A stretch of 64,000 nt of DNA. It comes from Paramacrobiotus metropolitanus (lineage: Eukaryota; Tardigrada; Eutardigrada; Parachela; Macrobiotidae). The translations under genes and the position numbers were made by a program. Under the pieces are notes generated by a model. It had not been told where the DNA came from. It was given only the letters and a program-made list of their open reading frames with translations, and ran no database searches. Numbering within the stretch: position 1 is the stretch's first letter; each line of letters starts with the position of its first letter. Below, piece after piece: positions 59,738 through 64,000 of this stretch. Location of the stretch: NCBI RefSeq assembly GCF_019649055.1, contig NW_026570434.1:1-64000 (forward strand), in the 5' to 3' direction.

Positions 59738-61350
59738 CAGCGGCCCGCGCTGAAGCGCTGAGTCTGAGTCTGACCCCTAAAAGGCTGAGTCTGAGTACTA
59801 AAAGGCTGAGTCTGACTAATAAAATGCTGAGTGTTCATAAAACTGCAAAAGTAATATCTCGATAACTTTAACTCTTGACCGGAAATGTGCTTGACCGGGT
59901 CCGCGAATCCCCGTATTACATGCAACGCAAGTAAGTAATGTACAAGTACTACTGCAAAATTTGATTGGCAACAACTCATTCGGGATCAAATAAGGGACGT
60001 GCACCGTACGTTTTTACGAGTATAACTTGCAGCAACCCGAACATTGCAAAGAACAAAAGAATTAGCCATAATTGTAGCCACTATTAGACATTTCCGGCCA
60101 AAATAAAATTAAATTTATTTTAATTATGACTGTAAATACCATGTATAACTATAAAATGCTGAAAACTTCACGTCTGAGTCGATTCCAAACTTCACGTTAA
60201 TGCCGAACCATTGACCAAGGTCACAAAGAGGAAGGAACAAATAGAGGACGGAATGTTTTTTGGGTAAAAAGAGGAAAACAATTTCGGTGGTAAAAAAAGG
60301 AAGGAAATTTTCCCGGCCAAAATGGCATTAGATTTCTGATGGTCCAAAACAAGAGGAAAATGCGCTTAAAAATTTAAAGTTTTGTAGTGGCACAGGCACT
60401 TGATGGTCTGTACGTTTTAAAAACAAAAGTAAATGAAGTAAGTAATGCAATAATTGCAACTGCAATAAGCGTTACAGCTAAACACATTTGTCGAAGAAAA
60501 GTATCTGTAATTACCCGTGCACTTAGTGTGCTATGAATATCGTGAGAAAAAATAACCTGGAGTAAGTATTAAAGAAATGCGATTTGATGTGCTGCATTAT
60601 GCAGAGCATAAAAAGATTGAAGTTTGAACGTCGTGAAAGACCAGATGTTGCACGCCATTGATGCATCACATATTTCCATCGAGTGGGCTGGCTATTCGGA
60701 AAGCGCCGAAGAAAATGAATGATTACTGCTCTTTACCGCTTAATCGTTAAATTTTAATACAATCGGTACATCTTCAAATTACTGTAAGTTATTACCGTGA
60801 AAAGTTGCCGGTCCCAGTTCAGTTCATCACACGAGTATTTACTAAGCTCACAGCTTATTTTAATTTATTAGGTACACCGTTCGCCAGTTAATTAGACAAA
60901 TGCTGATACTAAATAATTAATTAATTAAATAATTATTTAGCTAACTAGTAATTATGTTTACCCCTATCATGTGACGCATGATAACAGAAACAAAAAGTTC
61001 GCTTGGTTAATTCTTTCTTTTCACCATTCGTGTTGCTGCAGTTACACTAGTACGAGTACAAACGTCCCGTATTCGATTACCGCATGGGTTGCTGCCAAAT
61101 AAAATCTTGCAGTTGTACATTGCTTTGTTTTAGCGTTACTTGTATCTTGTAATATGGGGATTCGCTGGACCATATGGTGCATATTTCCGGTCAAGAGTTA
61201 AAGTTATTGAGATATTACTTTAGCAGTCTTATGAACACTCAGCATTCTAATAGTCAGACTCAGCCTTTTAGTACTAAGACTAAGCCTTTCAGTAGTCAGA
61301 CTCAGCCTTTTAGGGGTCAGACTCAGACTCAGACTCAGCGCGGGCCGCTG
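59738..61350. mobile_element. Foldback-like element FB3
   Basis: Both ends read CAGCGGCCCGCGCTG inward. The arms (59738-59915, 61147-61350) carry short tandem CTGAGTCTGA and AAAAGGCTGAGTCTGA units, then a unique part shared in inverse: TGTTCATAA, ATATCTC, ATAACTTTAACTCTTGACCGG and GCGAATCCCC. The 1.2 kb core is AT-rich with no recognised ORF. No clear target duplication. Confidence 0.78.
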
Positions 61351-61817
61351 AAAAGTGGATGTACAGTTGGTCTGTTGGCTGCAGTCTGCTTCGTGTGCAA
61401 TGGCTTACGTGGTATGTAGTATGTACTTAATAGACTGCCTTTTTGAGTAAGTCGTACTATACAGTACAAACAGCAATTGGAAACCAGTATAGTCGTACCG
61501 GTATTCAAACCAACAGGCTTAGGTCAGTAGACTCAGCACTTTTGTTAAAAACTGCTGTCAGCAGTGCCAGTATACTGTAGATTTCCGATATCCATGAGTC
61601 AAGCAATTACCATGGCAGTTAACTGTAAATATAGATTCATTTGAAAGGTAAACACCACACACGAAGCACGAAATGACAACTAACAGACCAGTAACAAGGC
61701 AGAGTGACAAACCAAACATGCTCTTCAAAGCTTAAGCTCAGGAAAAACGCTATCATTACAGAAACAAATCACACCCTTCTAGTCCTTTTATAACGTTTCC
61801 GCCGCGCAGCACAAATG

Positions 61818-62638
61818 TCAGTTATTCACAATTAGATAGGCTTCTTGAACTACCCATTCGTGAAAGACGTCATCAACTCTAAACCAGCACTGATAGCGCC
61901 CAGCATGTCTGGCCTCCACGCGAGAGATTTTCAAGGTCGAGTGGCAGTGACACTTTCGATCCGTTGCGATGTGAATATCTGCATTCAAGTTGGCCAGTGA
62001 AGAGCTCCCGGTTTGAAATTCCTTAAACCCTTTGGCATAAATCACATGATCATCGTTTCTCCAGAGAAAGCGATCTCCGAAGTCGCCCGGCATGGCCAGA
62101 AATTTTACGTAACATGGAAAACGGGCGGTGCCACCCACTCTGACAGTCACGTTGGGCATCGGTGGCCTAAAAATTTGAGACGCCGTGATCGTCGGACTGA
62201 CGAAAAATGTTTGGGTGGTCAGAAAGTCGCTGCCGTTGTACTGTACACATTCGTATTTCCCGGCATGGGCATGGGAAAACTCCCGTAAATCAGTAATCAG
62301 TTCTCCCGTAACTGGGTTACTTTCGATAAGGCTATAATTGCTATGAATTCGCGCAGCTGCCGACTCAACGAGGCAGCTGCATCGGTGCATCTCGAACGAC
62401 CTGCTCTCTGATTTCGAGACGAACAATCGTCTTCCATTTAACCAGAGCTGCGGTCTTTCCTCTTGTCCCGCCGGCACCGGCTTACCGCCTTTGCAATGTA
62501 TTCTCGCTGTTCTTCCCTCCGGTGCCCTAATAATGCTATCTGCTGGCCGAATCTCCACTGGATCACTGATTGAAGATTGTTTCAAATGGACAATATCATT
62601 CTTTGCGCTGCGGATTGCTTCGTCCAAGTGTCCATTAA
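61818..62638 (-). CDS. Two-Ig-domain protein D, exon 2
   Basis: Acceptor TTTATTAG|TTAATGG, then 821 nt open to the stop: exactly the length of exon 2 in copies A and B. Sequence features: NGHLDEAIRSAKNDIVHL, RIHCKGGKPVPAG, LWLNGRRLF, CSCLVE, AGKYECVQY; then VRVGGTARFPCYVKF, DRFLWRNDDHVIYAKG, KCHCHSTLKISR and AGRYQCWFRVDDVFHEW. No signal-peptide exon like those of A and B was found in the 1.3 kb upstream within the window, so exon 1 is further upstream beyond 64 kb or has been lost. A very recent intact exon, 20+ kb from the main cluster. Confidence 0.85.
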
Positions 62639-62860
62639 CTAATAAAACCAATGCAAGATTAAAGATTTGCGCACCTTTTTTTGTGGCATATGTACTGTGT
62701 TTCTTTTTGTGGCATTTCTTTCAAGCGTTTGTTTTTCTTTACAAACTGACTTGCGATGGCAAATCTGGCCGCTAAAGGGTATCGAACGATACGTAGACAT
62801 GAAAGTTTGGTTCAGTGTATCGGACTAGTGAACTCGACAGAGTAAGAAGTTCGTAAAGGT

Positions 62861-63120
62861 TTACGCGGTTATTATAATTATAGTGAAGTGATGGTGATAC
62901 TTGTACTCCTTATACATTTTTAAACAACAGACAAATCCTTTCCTTTTTCCGCGATACCCAAATAACCACGAAAAAACTAATCCCAATAAACTGCCGATAA
63001 CGATAGTTACGGCGGAATGCTTTAAACCCTCACGTAAATCCCGGATCGATACCGAGTAATTCACAGTCTTATGTTCGTCCACTGACCAGTTAGTGCAAGC
63101 TATGAAGGTAGTATCCACTA
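62861..63120 (-). CDS. Terminal exon with transmembrane segment
   Basis: Acceptor AGATACAG at 63121 opens a frame (phase 1) reading VDTTFIACTNWSVDEHKTVN, YSVSIRDLREGLKHS, then a 22-residue hydrophobic span (AVTIVIGSLLGLVFSWLFGY) and a basic stop-transfer RGKRKGF, ending with a short cytoplasmic tail and stop. Looks like the last exon of a type I membrane protein. It lies 5' of Ig exon D on the same strand but ends in a stop, so it belongs to a different transcript unless alternatively spliced. Upstream exons not found. Confidence 0.45.
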
Positions 63121-63335
63121 CTGTATCTAAAAAAACGGCGACCTGCTCACTCGTTTGTCAGTGCAAAAGATCATGAAGGCGGCTGGTCACCTGCGTTGTA
63201 AATGTTGAGTATAGAATTCAAGTTCAATACACGCTGAATTTTCCGACTAGGGATTGCTACTGAGCTATAGCATCTAGGCCACCCTTGTACTTGATGCTGT
63301 TAGCAGGCTGGAATATAAAATATAGCCCGGGGCCG

Positions 63336-63523
63336 GGGAATTTAACTGCGGAGGCCAGCACCCCTGTACTTGTTGCCGTCACCCGCCTGGAGTGTGACCT
63401 TACAGCAATACATACGGTTAAACCAGGCGCGGTACATAAGCACCATGTTTAGCCACAACGTAAAACTCCAGCCGGCTGACGGCAGCAAGTACAGGGAGTG
63501 CTGGCCTTAGCAGTTGAATTCCC
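63336..63523. mobile_element. Hairpin MITE, about 190 bp
   Basis: Inverted arms of about 57 bp: GGGGAATTTAACTGC, GGCCAGCACCCCTGTACTTG and CCGTCACCCGCCTGGA, opposed by the inverse ending GTTGAATTCCCC. A third, partial copy of the arm lies directly upstream (63267-63303). Confidence 0.8.
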
Positions 63524-63625
63524 CTTATATAACGTTGTGGCGATACATGGTGCAGTGGTGCATATCATTCTGTCGTGCCAGATTTAGCCAGTAGTGTGTC
63601 GCAGGGTCGTTCTCGGCGCCATATA

Positions 63626-64000
63626 CAGTAAAACCTGTGACTTTGAACACTCGCGTAAATTGAACACTGGTGTACATTGAACGGTCATTACGGAACCGGC
63701 GCGTCTCGTAGACTATAACACAGGGGGGACCTCGCGTATATTGAACATCTCTCTAAAGTGTGAACATTGAACAAATTAGCTGGAACGAAGCTAATTATTT
63801 ACTAATATTTAGCCCTTTCGAAAATGAACAAAGCGCCAGAATCTGGTTTTGGGAGCGAAAAAACACAAGAAAAGCGGTCAACGGACCAGAGTTCACTAGC
63901 CATTCGCTTGTTCCAACTTTAACACCACACGATTTTTGATTTGTTGAACGAAATTGAGCGAAAAAGCTGGAACCGCAGGTGTTCAATGTACGCAGGTTTT
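63626..64000 (+). mobile_element. Left end of pogo/Tigger-like element
   Basis: TA followed by CAGTAAAACCTGTGACTTTG, the CAGTRRAACC-type terminus of pogo/Tigger elements, then repeated subterminal TTGAACA words (GCGTAAATTGAACA, GCGTATATTGAACA). The window ends inside it; the final GTTCAATGTACGCAGG (63979-63995) is an inverse subterminal match, so this could instead be a short non-autonomous copy finishing at the edge. Confidence 0.6.

Overview
The window is animal (eukaryotic) nuclear DNA. Coding sequence is split by GT-AG introns, several promoters carry a TATA element 30-150 bp upstream of the start, and most of the remainder is transposon debris: LINE, DIRS-like, pogo-like, MITE and foldback elements. 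There is no operon structure, and I recognise no rRNA, tRNA or CRISPR. The host genes (secreted tectonin lectins, secreted two-Ig-domain proteins, an alpha carbonic anhydrase) suggest an invertebrate metazoan. I cannot name the phylum from sequence alone.

Layout: 0.36-1.2 kb is a DIRS-like RT/RNase H remnant. 3.7-4.9 kb is a decayed tectonin gene. 5.9-7.2 kb is a retroelement tail flanked by inverted repeats. 9.6-13.5 kb is a decayed LINE on the minus strand. 13.8-15.9 kb is a TIR element full of TGACCA/TGGTCA words. 16.5-21.9 kb is a minus-strand alpha carbonic anhydrase; a 3.9 kb foldback transposon sits in one intron, and the gene carries an in-frame stop and a phase mismatch. 22.6-23.9 kb is an intact two-exon tectonin gene. 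25.8-28.7 kb is a second foldback-like element with decayed cargo. 28.9-31.6 kb is an intact three-exon tectonin gene with a truncated LINE in intron 1. 32.3-39.1 kb is a cluster of four two-Ig-domain genes: two look intact and two are pseudogenes, with a small foldback-like element between them. 40.0-40.7 kb is a second copy of the retroelement tail. 42.5-51 kb is repeat territory with MITEs, nested palindromes, a dispersed repeat family and a minisatellite. 51.9-57.9 kb holds weak coding traces plus a lysine-rich terminal exon and a TATA-driven 126-codon ORF. 59.7-61.35 kb is a third large foldback-like element. 61.8-63.1 kb holds a fifth Ig copy and a transmembrane exon. A pogo/Tigger-like element begins at 63.6 kb and runs off the end.

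How the parts relate: the tectonin genes form a three-copy array of about 2.7 kb blocks that share promoter and flanking sequence. The Ig genes share an exact two-exon plan: a signal-peptide exon, a phase-1 intron, and a second exon of 821 nt in all three open copies. Both families are predicted to be secreted, binding-type proteins expanding by local duplication and loss, as in fast-evolving defence or recognition families; that role is inference. The most unusual signal is four elements, unrelated in sequence, that share one architecture: long inverted arms made of, or containing, short tandem repeats.
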